Below are positions 17,482-26,594 of a DNA stretch of 33,114 nt, piece by piece. Positions within the stretch are counted from its first letter, which is position 1. The number at the start of each line of letters is the position of its first letter. The stretch is from Nitrospirota bacterium (GTDB lineage Bacteria > Nitrospirota > Leptospirillia > Leptospirillales > Leptospirillaceae), in assembly GCA_021816465.1 (NCBI GenBank), contig JAKAYF010000017.1, positions 1-33,114 of the forward strand, given 5' to 3'. Under the pieces are notes generated by a model. That model had not been told where the DNA came from, made no database searches, and saw only the letters and a program-made list of their open reading frames with translations. The position numbers and the translations under genes were made by a program.

Positions 17482-18207
17482 ATGACACAGGAACCCCTTC
17501 TGGATCTGGATAATGCGACATTTCTCCCTGTTGGAAGCGATGGCCCCCAACTTTCATCTGTCACATTTGCCATCTCCAAGGGAGACCATACTTATATCCT
17601 TGGCAAGGCCGGATCGGGGAAATCGCTTCTGGTCAAGTCCATCATGGGGCTCATTCCCCTTGCAACAGGCCGCTACATGGCTTTCGGGCGCTCAATGAAG
17701 GATCCTGACAACCTTATATTGCATTACATCCGAAAAAAAATCGGTCTTCTTCCGGAAAATGGTGTCTTGATCAACTCCCTGACGATCAGGGAAAATCTGG
17801 TTTTTCCACTCAAGTACCTGAACCAGAACAAGAATGAACGCCCTTATGAAAGGATTGACCTTATTCTGGCAGAGCATCAGATGGAAAAGATCGCCGATCT
17901 TTATCCCTACCAGATCGGGGTTAATGCGCAAAAAAGCATCGGTCTTTTAAGAGCGATGCTTTTCTCTCCGGCACTGCTTATTCTCGATGATCCGTATGAA
18001 GGTCTCGATCAGGACGGGATCAGGCTCTTTCATCAGTATTTTCAGGATATTCTACAAAATCAGCATACAACCATTCTCCTTTTCTCCAGAAAGCCCATCC
18101 AGCCCACAGGGATTTTCAAGAGATCCCTCCTGATGGAGCGAGATAAAACCTTCCGGGATGCGGAAAACGAAAAGACAAACTTCCTTGTTTTTCCGGAAAA
18201 AATCTAA
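17482..18207 (+). CDS. MlaF-like ABC ATPase with degenerate motifs
   Basis: Walker A 'GKAGSGKS' intact; 'IGLLPENGVLINSLTIRENLVFPL' aligns to MlaF Q-loop; 'LLILDDPYEGLD' aligns to Walker B/D-loop; position between mlaE and mlaD. Confidence 0.82.
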   Translation: MTQEPLLDLDNATFLPVGSDGPQLSSVTFAISKGDHTYILGKAGSGKSLLVKSIMGLIPLATGRYMAFGRSMKDPDNLILHYIRKKIGLLPENGVLINSLTIRENLVFPLKYLNQNKNERPYERIDLILAEHQMEKIADLYPYQIGVNAQKSIGLLRAMLFSPALLILDDPYEGLDQDGIRLFHQYFQDILQNQHTTILLFSRKPIQPTGIFKRSLLMERDKTFRDAENEKTNFLVFPEKI

Positions 18208-18269
18208 TTTCACTTTCTGCATGGAACGGGCCGGATCACTTTTCGCGTCCCGACTTTGTTTAAAAAAGG

Positions 18270-18298
18270 TTGTCAAACGTGCTGCGGATCAATATGAT
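18270..18298 (+). promoter_or_regulatory. Candidate sigma-70 promoter upstream of mlaD
   Basis: TTGTCA - 17 nt - TATGAT (5/6 and 5/6). Confidence 0.5.
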
Positions 18299-18445
18299 CA
18301 GAAGACAGCTTATCCACGCCAGCCATGATTCTGGAAAAAATTCTTCTGATAACAATCAACCAGCGGTTCAAACGGCTTTCATCCGAACCTGAATCCATGA
18401 GGAGCCTGTGGCGCTATTTTTGTCCTTTCCGCCACAAAAAACATT

Positions 18446-19360
18446 ATGAAGCTTCACTATGTTCATCGGGAAAATGAAAAGCGCCTTGAGCGACTCGCCG
18501 CCTTTTTTCTCCTGATCCCCCTTCTGGGGTTCTTCTTCGGTCTTTACGAGGTGGCAGTCAATCAGCATGCTTTCGACAAGCGCTACAAAATCTACACGAT
18601 TCTTGACCAGTCGTTTGGCATCGTTCCTGGTGTTCCCGTCAAACTTGCGGGTATCGCCATCGGCGAGGTCAAGTCCGTCGACTTTACCAAGCTGAACCAG
18701 ATTCGTGTCGAAATGGAGGTGCTCAGAAAGTATGAGCCAAAAATCAGGCAGGACTCTTTTATTACCGTGGAAAAATCGGGAATTATCTCCGGAGACGTAA
18801 CCCTCAGGATCAGTCTCGGCTCCCCATGGTTGCCAGTTATTCTTCCTGGCCACAGGATCAAGGGAGAGGCTCCCCTCACCCTTGACCAGATCATGGCAAA
18901 GCTCAATCCCACCATCCTGAACCTTCAGAGAATCGTGGCCAACATTGCCGACCTTTCCGATTCCGTAGACCGCGGAAAAGGAACGGTCGGGGCCATTTTG
19001 AAGAGGCAGGAGATCTATGACGAACTTCGGGATACTGCCGGGAATATCCGCCAGACAACAGAAAAGGTGAGGGATTCGGTGGACCGACTTCCTGCGATCA
19101 TGAAAAATGTGGATCAGTCGATCAAGGATGTCAAAGCAGCCACTCCCAAACTGGCACCAATCTCAAAATCGGCCCTGTCGCTTGTTGTCGATACAAAGAA
19201 AACCATTTCCAACGCGGATGAGATTCTTGAAAGCCTCCAGCAGAGCTGGCCTCTCAGGGACCTGATCCAGATACCTGAAGCGACTCTTCCCCTCGGCCAG
19301 TCGACAAGAGATTCCCTGCCCTATCCACAATCCGGCGCGGGGGGGAACAAAAAGCCATGA
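18446..19360 (+). CDS. mlaD: MlaD/MCE-domain substrate-binding protein
   Basis: N-terminal TM then 'SFGIVPGVPVKLAGIAIGEVKSVDFTKLNQIRVEMEV', 'KSGIISGDVTLRISLG'; helical C-terminus. Confidence 0.88.
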   Translation: MKLHYVHRENEKRLERLAAFFLLIPLLGFFFGLYEVAVNQHAFDKRYKIYTILDQSFGIVPGVPVKLAGIAIGEVKSVDFTKLNQIRVEMEVLRKYEPKIRQDSFITVEKSGIISGDVTLRISLGSPWLPVILPGHRIKGEAPLTLDQIMAKLNPTILNLQRIVANIADLSDSVDRGKGTVGAILKRQEIYDELRDTAGNIRQTTEKVRDSVDRLPAIMKNVDQSIKDVKAATPKLAPISKSALSLVVDTKKTISNADEILESLQQSWPLRDLIQIPEATLPLGQSTRDSLPYPQSGAGGNKKP

Positions 19361-20292
19361 GCGCTCTCTTTCGGCAAAAGACAAAAAGGTGGGCCCTTCT
19401 GACAGGGGTGATTCTTCTTTCCCTCGGAGCATGTTCCTGGTCCTCTCATCGGCTGACCGGTAACATGCTTAAAGCCAACGATAACCTTTTGAGTGCGTCG
19501 AAACTTATCGAGGCCGGCCATCCTGAAGAGGCCCTGATCGTTTTGCGGTCAGCCCTCCACCAATATCAGCTTTTGGGAAATCTTCCCCTTTCTGTCCAGA
19601 CAATGAACCAGATCGGAACCCTTTACGCAAGAACAGGCCAGTATTCTCTTGCCGTTCTATGGTTCCAGAGATCCCTGGCCCTTGCGACAATCCTTTCTGA
19701 TCCTTCCCTGGAGGCCGACACGCTGGCTCTTGTGGCCCAGGTCGAATGGCAGCTTGGCAAAACGTCCGATGCACAGAAAGAGGTTATTGCAGGCATTGTC
19801 ATTTCGAAAAAGATCAAGCATGCGAAAAATCGGCACGAGGTTCTTTCAATCTTGTATTCGGTGAGCGGTTTGGTCAATTCAAGGTTGAACAAACAGGATC
19901 AGGCACTGGCGGATTTTCATCAATCAATCGATTACAGCAAAAAAATTGGTGATCTGAAAAAGGAATCGGAGGCGGAAGGGAATATTGGAAGGATCTACCT
20001 TCTGGAGAAGAATCCTCAAAAAGCCATCACGTTCTTTCAGAGGGCCCTCTCCCTCGACCACAAGACACAAACCCCGGAAGGAATCGCGTTTGACTCCGAA
20101 GGGCTTTCCCTGGCTTACAACAATATAAAAAGCTACAGACAGGCACTCATCAACATCCTTGTTGCCATCCCGATCCGAAAGCTTCAGGGACCGGAAGAAC
20201 TTTACAAAAAAGATCTCTCGCTATTGCATGACATCGAGATGAACAGGCATCACACAGACGAACTCCTGATTCTGGACAAGTGGACGCGCTAG
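19357..20292 (+). CDS. TPR-repeat lipoprotein
   Basis: Lipobox 'SLGACS'; several TPR-like repeats ('IGTLYARTGQYSLAVLWFQRSLALA', 'IGRIYLLEKNPQKAITFFQRALSL'); 4-bp overlap with mlaD. Confidence 0.78.
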   Translation: MSALFRQKTKRWALLTGVILLSLGACSWSSHRLTGNMLKANDNLLSASKLIEAGHPEEALIVLRSALHQYQLLGNLPLSVQTMNQIGTLYARTGQYSLAVLWFQRSLALATILSDPSLEADTLALVAQVEWQLGKTSDAQKEVIAGIVISKKIKHAKNRHEVLSILYSVSGLVNSRLNKQDQALADFHQSIDYSKKIGDLKKESEAEGNIGRIYLLEKNPQKAITFFQRALSLDHKTQTPEGIAFDSEGLSLAYNNIKSYRQALINILVAIPIRKLQGPEELYKKDLSLLHDIEMNRHHTDELLILDKWTR

Positions 20293-20358
20293 CGCTCTGA
20301 TCGAGAGAGCCTCATCCACTTTCCAATCAGGACGAATCTCCACTGCCCTGTGTTTTCC

Positions 20359-20580
20359 TTACCCTTTTTTCTCCCCTTTTCCCTTTTCGGACTCTTCAAT
20401 CGGGTACCCCCAGGGATCAACTTTCGGGCGATCCGCAGGGAGTTTCTTGTCCATCACCTTTTCGTACTGAACCAGCCGCTGAACGCCCAGGCCAACAAGA
20501 AATGCAAGCCCGATCACTCCCATGAAGATGATGATATAGTTCACAGTCGAGTTCAGATTGCTTCCAATATCTGTACCCAT
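20359..20580 (-). CDS. Small single-TM hypothetical protein (73 aa)
   Basis: 'YIIIFMGVIGLAFLVGLGV' TM, charged C-tail; SD-like GGAAGGAA upstream. Confidence 0.6.
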   Translation of the reverse strand: MGTDIGSNLNSTVNYIIIFMGVIGLAFLVGLGVQRLVQYEKVMDKKLPADRPKVDPWGYPIEESEKGKGEKKG

Positions 20581-20635
20581 GGTGTTCCTTCCCCTTTGCT
20601 CTGTTCAAGAGAGTCTGTTCCCTGATAAATGCGCT

Positions 20636-21541
20636 TTAGAACTTTGGGCTGTCAATTCCCGGACGGACAATGATTTCGGCTCTCCCGGGAGGTTGTCCCA
20701 GCGGATGAAACCCCATCTCCATCGCGGCAAGGTCAAGATGGATTCCCAGAATTTCCTGGAAGTCCGAGTCCAGATCTTCTTCCGCATAACGCTGGTCAAC
20801 GACCTTCAGGTAGGAAAAGCATCCCTCGCATGCGAGTATCCCCTGATTCTCTTCAGGATGCTTGTATAAAAGATTAACCCGGTCAGGATCGATCAACCCA
20901 CAGGAAGGACATCCCTCCGGAGGATGCGCCAGCCATGAGAACGAGCAGAAATAGCAGAAATATCGCCTCTCGTCGGGAGAGAGCGTCTGTCCCAGGGAAG
21001 GGGCGGCTCCGCAGACAGGACACAACGGGTAGTCCCAGTCCAGGGAGCGGAGGACCGTTCGCAATGTTTCATGGAGGCGCTCGAAGGAGACCCTGAGCGA
21101 CATCCTCAACAGATGGAGCAGCAAGGGACCCGGTACCTCGGTTTCCTGGGAAACGCGATCCAGAAAGCCGTCATCGTGAGCCAGAACCGAGCGGATGAAC
21201 CAGGCTTCCCCTCTTCCAGATCCACGAAGGTATGCGGCCATCTTTGAGGCCAGAACCTCCCTCTCCCCCCCGCCGGTTTTCATGACGGTAAGAATGCGCC
21301 TCATCTGATTTTCAGAATTGGTCAGCGATATCTTGGAAAAAAGAGGTCGGTCGATCAGTGGTTGTCCTGACTTCATTCTCTGGCGGACATCCGGTTCCGA
21401 AAGACAGACCACCGGCAGAAAGTCGTCAGGGGATGAGGAGTTCCATATTTCCTCGATCCGGTGCTGGAATTCAAAGATATCCCTCAGGTGTGGCCTGGCC
21501 TTTATATGGGCCGCCAGTCTTTTTTCCCTGTCCATGATCAT
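20636..21541 (-). CDS. fdhE: FdhE-like formate dehydrogenase accessory protein
   Basis: Four CxxC motifs in FdhE arrangement: CPVC, CYFC (RRYFCYFCSFSW), CPSC, CEGC. Confidence 0.82.
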   Translation of the reverse strand: MIMDREKRLAAHIKARPHLRDIFEFQHRIEEIWNSSSPDDFLPVVCLSEPDVRQRMKSGQPLIDRPLFSKISLTNSENQMRRILTVMKTGGGEREVLASKMAAYLRGSGRGEAWFIRSVLAHDDGFLDRVSQETEVPGPLLLHLLRMSLRVSFERLHETLRTVLRSLDWDYPLCPVCGAAPSLGQTLSPDERRYFCYFCSFSWLAHPPEGCPSCGLIDPDRVNLLYKHPEENQGILACEGCFSYLKVVDQRYAEEDLDSDFQEILGIHLDLAAMEMGFHPLGQPPGRAEIIVRPGIDSPKF

Positions 21542-23793
21542 GCGGGTTCCGATCTACGGGTATTCTCCCCGGTCATTCGTTTGAGTCGCTGGACGCTGAT
21601 CACACCCCGGACCCTTCGGATTGCTTCCATAATGGATTCAAGGTCAGAGGTGTTTTTAACTCCAAGCGCGATTTCAATAACCGCCATTTTATGTCGATCC
21701 TGCTTGACTTCAGCGTGATTGATGTTTGCACCCTTCTCCGAAATGGCGGCCGAGACTCCGGCCAGCATCCCGGGCTTATCCTCCATTAAAACCCTTATCT
21801 GGACTTCAAAAAGATTGTTCGGATCATTGTCCCATGTCGACTGGATCAGACGCTCCTTCTGAATGGAGAGGTGAACCAGATTGGGGCAGTCCCTGGCATG
21901 AATGACAACACCCCTTCCCCTCGAAATATAGCCGATGATCTCCTCACCGGGAACGGGGCTGCAGCAGCGGGCAAGGCTGATGAGGAGATCTTTTCCTCCA
22001 CCCCGGACAACAACGGGGTGGTTCGTCAGAGGGAAGGACTCCTGTGGGTATTCCTGTCCGGTGGTCTCAGGGGTGACAGGAACGAGCTTCCTCAGGATGA
22101 CATTGGGGGAAATCTGGCCGAACCCGATCCTTGAATAGACATTCTCGAGTGTCGGGGAGGATTGGTCCGAATAACTGAGAATGACTTCAAGGGATGGAGA
22201 CTTCAGATAATCTGAAAGGTTCAGTCGTGCCTTCCTGAATTCATTTTCCAGAGACTTCCTGCCAATTTCGGCACTTTGCCGGTCTTCCTCTTCCTTGAGC
22301 CAGTGGCGTATTCTGGCCCTTGCTCTTGGTGTTGCGACAAATCGGAGCCAGTCCTTGCTTGGGGACTGGGAGGGGCTTGAAATAATTTCCACGATGTCGC
22401 CACTCTGGAGCTCGGTCTTGATCGGCGACCACCGGCCATTGATCCGCGCACCCATGCAGTGATGGCCAAGTTCGGTATGGATGCTGTAGGCGAAATCGAT
22501 AGCCGTCGACCCCTTGATCATTTCCTTGACCTGGCCTTTAGGGGTAAAAACGTATACCTCGTCGGGGAAAAGGTTGACCTTGACCGAGTCCATGAACTCA
22601 CGGTTGTCAGGCAGTTCTTTCTGCCATTCAACGAGTTGGCGAAGCCATGCAACGACCTTTCTCTCTCCCTCTGCCGGAGAGCCGTCGGCATTTTCCTTGT
22701 AGTTCCAGTGGGCTGCGATTCCCTCTTCCGCGACGCGGTGCATCTCCTCAGTCCTGATCTGGAACTCGACAGGAATGCCTTCCGATCCAATAACGGTCGT
22801 ATGGAGAGACTGGTACATGTTGGACTTCGGCACCGCTATGAAGTCCTTGATCCTTCCTGCCATCGGTTTCCAGAGGCTGTGCAGAAGACCCAGGATGGCA
22901 TAGCAGTTGAGTTTTGTATCGGTGATGATCCTGATCCCCATGAGGTCATAGATCTCCTCAAACGGGATCTCCTGGAGAGTCATTTTTCTGTAGATACTGT
23001 AGATATGCTTGTAGCGACCCTGAACCTCGCCCTGCAGATTGTTTGCCAGCAGGGCGTCCTGCACGGTCTTGACAATCGTGCTGATATAGTTCTTTCTTTC
23101 CCGTCTCCGGTTTGAAACCTTTATTTTCAGATCCTGGTAGGTTTCCCTGTCCTGGACAGAAAACGAGAGGTCTTCGAGTTCGGATTTGATCCAGCCGATT
23201 CCAAGACGGTTTGCAAGGGGCGCGTAGATCTCCAGCGTCTCCTGGGCGATAGCCCGCTGGCGATCCATGTTCAGGGAGGCGATCGTCCTCATGTTATGGA
23301 GACGATCGGCAAGCTTCACAAGGATCACCCGGATGTCTTCCGACATGGACAGGAGCATCTTGCGGAAATTTTCGGCCTGCTTTTCCGCTTTTGTCGCCTG
23401 GAAATGAAACTTTCCAATTTTCGTCACGCCGTCAATAAGGGAGACAACCTTGCTTCCAAAAAGGGATTCGATCTGTTCGGAGGTCAGTGTCGTGTCCTCA
23501 AGCGTGTCGTGCAGGAGGGCGGTAATGAGGCAGGTTTCGTCAACCTTCATGCTTGCAAGGATCCATGCCACATTGAGGGGATGCTCAACGTAGGACTCTC
23601 CTGAGCGGCGGAACTGACCCTCATGGGCCTTTGCCGAGAGCTCATAGGCCTGTCGGATCCTCTGCTGGGCCTCTTCGGAAAGGTTGTATTTTCTCGTTGC
23701 TTCGAGCAGGCTGTCGATCGTGACGGGAGGAGCGACCGAAGCAACAGGGACGGAACTGATTTCCTTCACATCAGAAACATCATTGTTATTCAT
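21538..23793 (-). CDS. spoT: Bifunctional (p)ppGpp synthetase/hydrolase, RelA/SpoT family
   Basis: HD domain 'ITALLHDTLEDT', synthetase 'GRIKDFIAVPKSNMYQSLHT', TGS 'STAIDFAYSIHTELGHHCMGARING', C-terminal ACT. Confidence 0.96.
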   Translation of the reverse strand: MNNNDVSDVKEISSVPVASVAPPVTIDSLLEATRKYNLSEEAQQRIRQAYELSAKAHEGQFRRSGESYVEHPLNVAWILASMKVDETCLITALLHDTLEDTTLTSEQIESLFGSKVVSLIDGVTKIGKFHFQATKAEKQAENFRKMLLSMSEDIRVILVKLADRLHNMRTIASLNMDRQRAIAQETLEIYAPLANRLGIGWIKSELEDLSFSVQDRETYQDLKIKVSNRRRERKNYISTIVKTVQDALLANNLQGEVQGRYKHIYSIYRKMTLQEIPFEEIYDLMGIRIITDTKLNCYAILGLLHSLWKPMAGRIKDFIAVPKSNMYQSLHTTVIGSEGIPVEFQIRTEEMHRVAEEGIAAHWNYKENADGSPAEGERKVVAWLRQLVEWQKELPDNREFMDSVKVNLFPDEVYVFTPKGQVKEMIKGSTAIDFAYSIHTELGHHCMGARINGRWSPIKTELQSGDIVEIISSPSQSPSKDWLRFVATPRARARIRHWLKEEEDRQSAEIGRKSLENEFRKARLNLSDYLKSPSLEVILSYSDQSSPTLENVYSRIGFGQISPNVILRKLVPVTPETTGQEYPQESFPLTNHPVVVRGGGKDLLISLARCCSPVPGEEIIGYISRGRGVVIHARDCPNLVHLSIQKERLIQSTWDNDPNNLFEVQIRVLMEDKPGMLAGVSAAISEKGANINHAEVKQDRHKMAVIEIALGVKNTSDLESIMEAIRRVRGVISVQRLKRMTGENTRRSEPA

Positions 23794-25432
23794 GGATGCG
23801 ATAAGAGCAGATCGAGAAATGCCGCTCTACCCTATCCCCCTTTCCAACTAGTTCGGGAGTCATGACAAGATCCACCCGCTCTCCCGAGGGAGGAACCTGA
23901 AGTCCGCTTCTGATCGCTGCACGTTCCAGCCCATGCTTCCACCTGAAATGACACAGAACCGTCCTTCCTCTCCCATCTTCAATGCGCTCAATCAGCGCAT
24001 TCCTGACTCCAAGTTTGGGGGGATGGAACCCTTCACCGAATGGAAGGAGCTCTCCAAGACCTTCCCAGAAGGAGGTCGAGCGGTAGTAGGCCGGGAGAAA
24101 CGCGTCGATTTCAAGAGCCTGATTCATGTCAAAAGAAGTGTCTTCTGTTTTGTTTAACTGGGAGGAGAGTTTTCCTCTCACCTTGTCCAGGATTTCGATG
24201 GGAAACCCCAGTCCTCCCGCCCTGGCATGGCCTCCACCCTGAATTGGAAGACCTTCAAGACATTTGAGAACGGTATCGAGGGTATCTCCTCCCCGGAGGC
24301 GCAAAGAACCCCGAACATCCCCATCTTTTGTCAGGGTGGCGACAAAGACCGAGACATTGAACTCTTCACAGAGCCTGTGCGCAATCCGGCCCATGATACC
24401 GGGGGCCCACCCCGGCTGGAAGACAACCGGACATCCGTCCCATACTTTTCGGATCTCTTCGTAGAGCGACCACTCCGTTTCCTGCCTGCGCCGATTGATT
24501 TCAAGGACGATCTGCGCAAGCCGCTCCCCTTCGGACTCCGTTGTCGCCATCAGAAGTTCGAACGCCGGATAGGGATCGGACATTCTCCCCGGCGCATTGA
24601 TCGCCGGGATGACCAGGAAGGAATAGTCGTTGACCATAACCCGGCGCTGAAGCCGTCTTCTCAGGAGGGATCGGATGCCGGGAAATCCCTCGAGGCAGGA
24701 TTGCTCCCTGAGGGCTCTTATAAAGTAACGGTTTCCATCCATCAGCGGTGCTCGGTCGGCAAGAACGGCAAGACCGGCAAGGAAGGCCATTTCCCGTTCT
24801 TCGTCCGGATGGAAAAAGGGTGCGAGAAGGACGTAAAGGCTCCCGACCGCAGTCAGGCAGGATCGGCCACAAGGATGGACCAGTGCAAGATTTTCTGGCC
24901 ATGACTCTCTTAACAGGTGGTGGTCCACAACGATCGTTCTGAGGCCAAGCGTTTCCATTTCGGAGAGAAGGGAGATATCGGATGTTCCCATGTCCGCAAC
25001 CAGAAGATACCGGTACCCTTTTGAGATCAGGGCCAGAAGCCGCTCCCTCTTTAACCCGTGGCCGTCGTTTCTATGGACCAGAAGGGTGATGTAGGGGTGT
25101 TTCCTTCGCCTCAAAAACCTTGAAAACATGGTGGCGGAGGTCACACCGTCAACATCAAGGTCGGCATAGACCGCTATGGGGGAGGCTGTGTCGAGAACAT
25201 GAAGCAGAATTTGAAACGCAAGGGTAAAGTCCCCCAGAGAGTCGGGACCTGGAGGTTGGGGAGAAGTAAACGCACGCCTGGCGGATCCGCCATCAAACCC
25301 CCTGCCAAGAAGCATCCTGGCCCAGACCGGGTCCGTTCCCATTTCCCTGGCCAGGGTCAGAATTTTCTCGTCATGGATTTGCGGAATTGACCAACCGTTA
25401 GGACTGTCATATTCATTCCTTGGCGATTGCAT
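23786..25432 (-). CDS. recJ: Single-stranded-DNA-specific exonuclease RecJ-like (DHH/DHHA1)
   Basis: 'DLDVDGVTSATMFSRFL', 'IVVDHHLL', 'IQGGGHARAGGLGFP'. Confidence 0.87.
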   Translation of the reverse strand: MQSPRNEYDSPNGWSIPQIHDEKILTLAREMGTDPVWARMLLGRGFDGGSARRAFTSPQPPGPDSLGDFTLAFQILLHVLDTASPIAVYADLDVDGVTSATMFSRFLRRRKHPYITLLVHRNDGHGLKRERLLALISKGYRYLLVADMGTSDISLLSEMETLGLRTIVVDHHLLRESWPENLALVHPCGRSCLTAVGSLYVLLAPFFHPDEEREMAFLAGLAVLADRAPLMDGNRYFIRALREQSCLEGFPGIRSLLRRRLQRRVMVNDYSFLVIPAINAPGRMSDPYPAFELLMATTESEGERLAQIVLEINRRRQETEWSLYEEIRKVWDGCPVVFQPGWAPGIMGRIAHRLCEEFNVSVFVATLTKDGDVRGSLRLRGGDTLDTVLKCLEGLPIQGGGHARAGGLGFPIEILDKVRGKLSSQLNKTEDTSFDMNQALEIDAFLPAYYRSTSFWEGLGELLPFGEGFHPPKLGVRNALIERIEDGRGRTVLCHFRWKHGLERAAIRSGLQVPPSGERVDLVMTPELVGKGDRVERHFSICSYRIHE

Positions 25433-25443
25433 CTTTCTCGTCC

Positions 25444-25557
25444 TTACAGAATCTGCTTCTTTTTCAGGAAAAGGATGAGGAAGACCAAAAGGACCGGGAG
25501 AAGAAAAAGTCCAAAGCTCCCGAGAACCTCTTCCGGATCCACATAATTTGAGTTCAT
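25444..25557 (-). CDS. 37-aa single-TM microprotein
   Basis: Read by hand on minus strand: MNSNYVDPEEVLGSFGLFLLPVLLVFLILFLKKKQIL*; GGAGGT a few nt upstream of ATG; absent from the supplied ORF track. Confidence 0.6.
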   Translation of the reverse strand: MNSNYVDPEEVLGSFGLFLLPVLLVFLILFLKKKQIL

Positions 25558-25587
25558 CCGCTACCTCCAGGACTATATGAAAAAGCG

Positions 25588-26517
25588 TTACAGGGCGGTT
25601 CGTCCTGTCTGTACCGGCTTCTTGACTCCCTTGGGCAGCAAGAGGAGCAGAGGGCTCGCAACAAAAATGGATGCATAAGTCCCCACAATGACACCAAGCA
25701 ACAATGTCATTGAAAAATCATGGATGACCGGACCACCGAAAAAGAACAGGGCAACCAGAACAAGCAGCACAGTTGATGATACCACAACTGTCCTTGAAAG
25801 AACCTGATTGATCCCAAGATTGATAATCTCCTCCATCTTCTGCCTGGATGAGCGGCGCATCTGTTCCCGAATCCTGTCGAAAACGACAACCGTGTCGGTC
25901 AGGGAATAGCCCGCAAGAGTCAGAAGTGCCGTTACGATAAGGAGATTGATCTCGGTCCCCATGATATAAAGAAGACCGAGAACAGCCACAACATTATGAA
26001 AGGTCGAGATGGCCGCTGCCAGACCGAAACGGAATTCGAACCTGAATGCAATGTAGACAATGATGCCGATAATGGAGTACAGGATTGCGAGAAAGGCTTT
26101 TCCGGCAAGCTCGGATCCTATGGACGGACCGATCTCTGTCGCGGAGACAATCGTCATCTTGTCATTCGGAAATCCGCTTTTGAGCGTCTGGAGAATCTTG
26201 CCTGAGACCGAGCCATTGCGATTTTCGTGGGCCTGGGCCCTGATGAGGATATCGCTTGAAGACTGTATGTTCTGAATCTGTGCTCCTGAAAATCCTCCTT
26301 TTGAAAGGATATCCCTGACGCTTGAAACAGGAATGTTCTTGTCAAAATGGACCTGGATAGCTGTTCCACCGGCAAAATCGATTCCCAGGTTGGCGTGTCC
26401 TGTGGCAATGGCTCCGATCGCAACAAACCCCAGAAGAAGAAAACCAGCCGAGATTCCAAGCGTTATTTTTCTCTTGGCCATAAAATCGATTGACGGATTT
26501 TTTATTAGCTCAATCAT
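25588..26517 (-). CDS. secF: Protein translocase subunit SecF
   Basis: 'LGIDFAGGTAIQVHF', 'LTLAGYSLTDTVVVFDRIRE', 'NQVLSRTVVVSSTVLLVLVALFFFGG'. Confidence 0.96.
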   Translation of the reverse strand: MIELIKNPSIDFMAKRKITLGISAGFLLLGFVAIGAIATGHANLGIDFAGGTAIQVHFDKNIPVSSVRDILSKGGFSGAQIQNIQSSSDILIRAQAHENRNGSVSGKILQTLKSGFPNDKMTIVSATEIGPSIGSELAGKAFLAILYSIIGIIVYIAFRFEFRFGLAAAISTFHNVVAVLGLLYIMGTEINLLIVTALLTLAGYSLTDTVVVFDRIREQMRRSSRQKMEEIINLGINQVLSRTVVVSSTVLLVLVALFFFGGPVIHDFSMTLLLGVIVGTYASIFVASPLLLLLPKGVKKPVQTGRTAL

Positions 26518-26594
26518 AAAGACCCATTCCCTTCAAAAAACCGTTTTAAGAATACATTGTCAGCGTTATGGGACCCTGGCATCCGGTCCCCGGT

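Noticed and set aside
18311-18319. TTATCCACG, DnaA-box-like 9-mer
   Set aside because: Single imperfect copy; no cluster, AT-rich DUE or dnaA/dnaN nearby.
22459-23115. 218-aa ORF antisense to relA/spoT
   Set aside because: Shadow ORF opposite a strongly conserved gene; no recognisable motifs.
24227-24904. 225-aa ORF antisense to recJ
   Set aside because: Shadow of the recJ reading frame; low-complexity charged composition.
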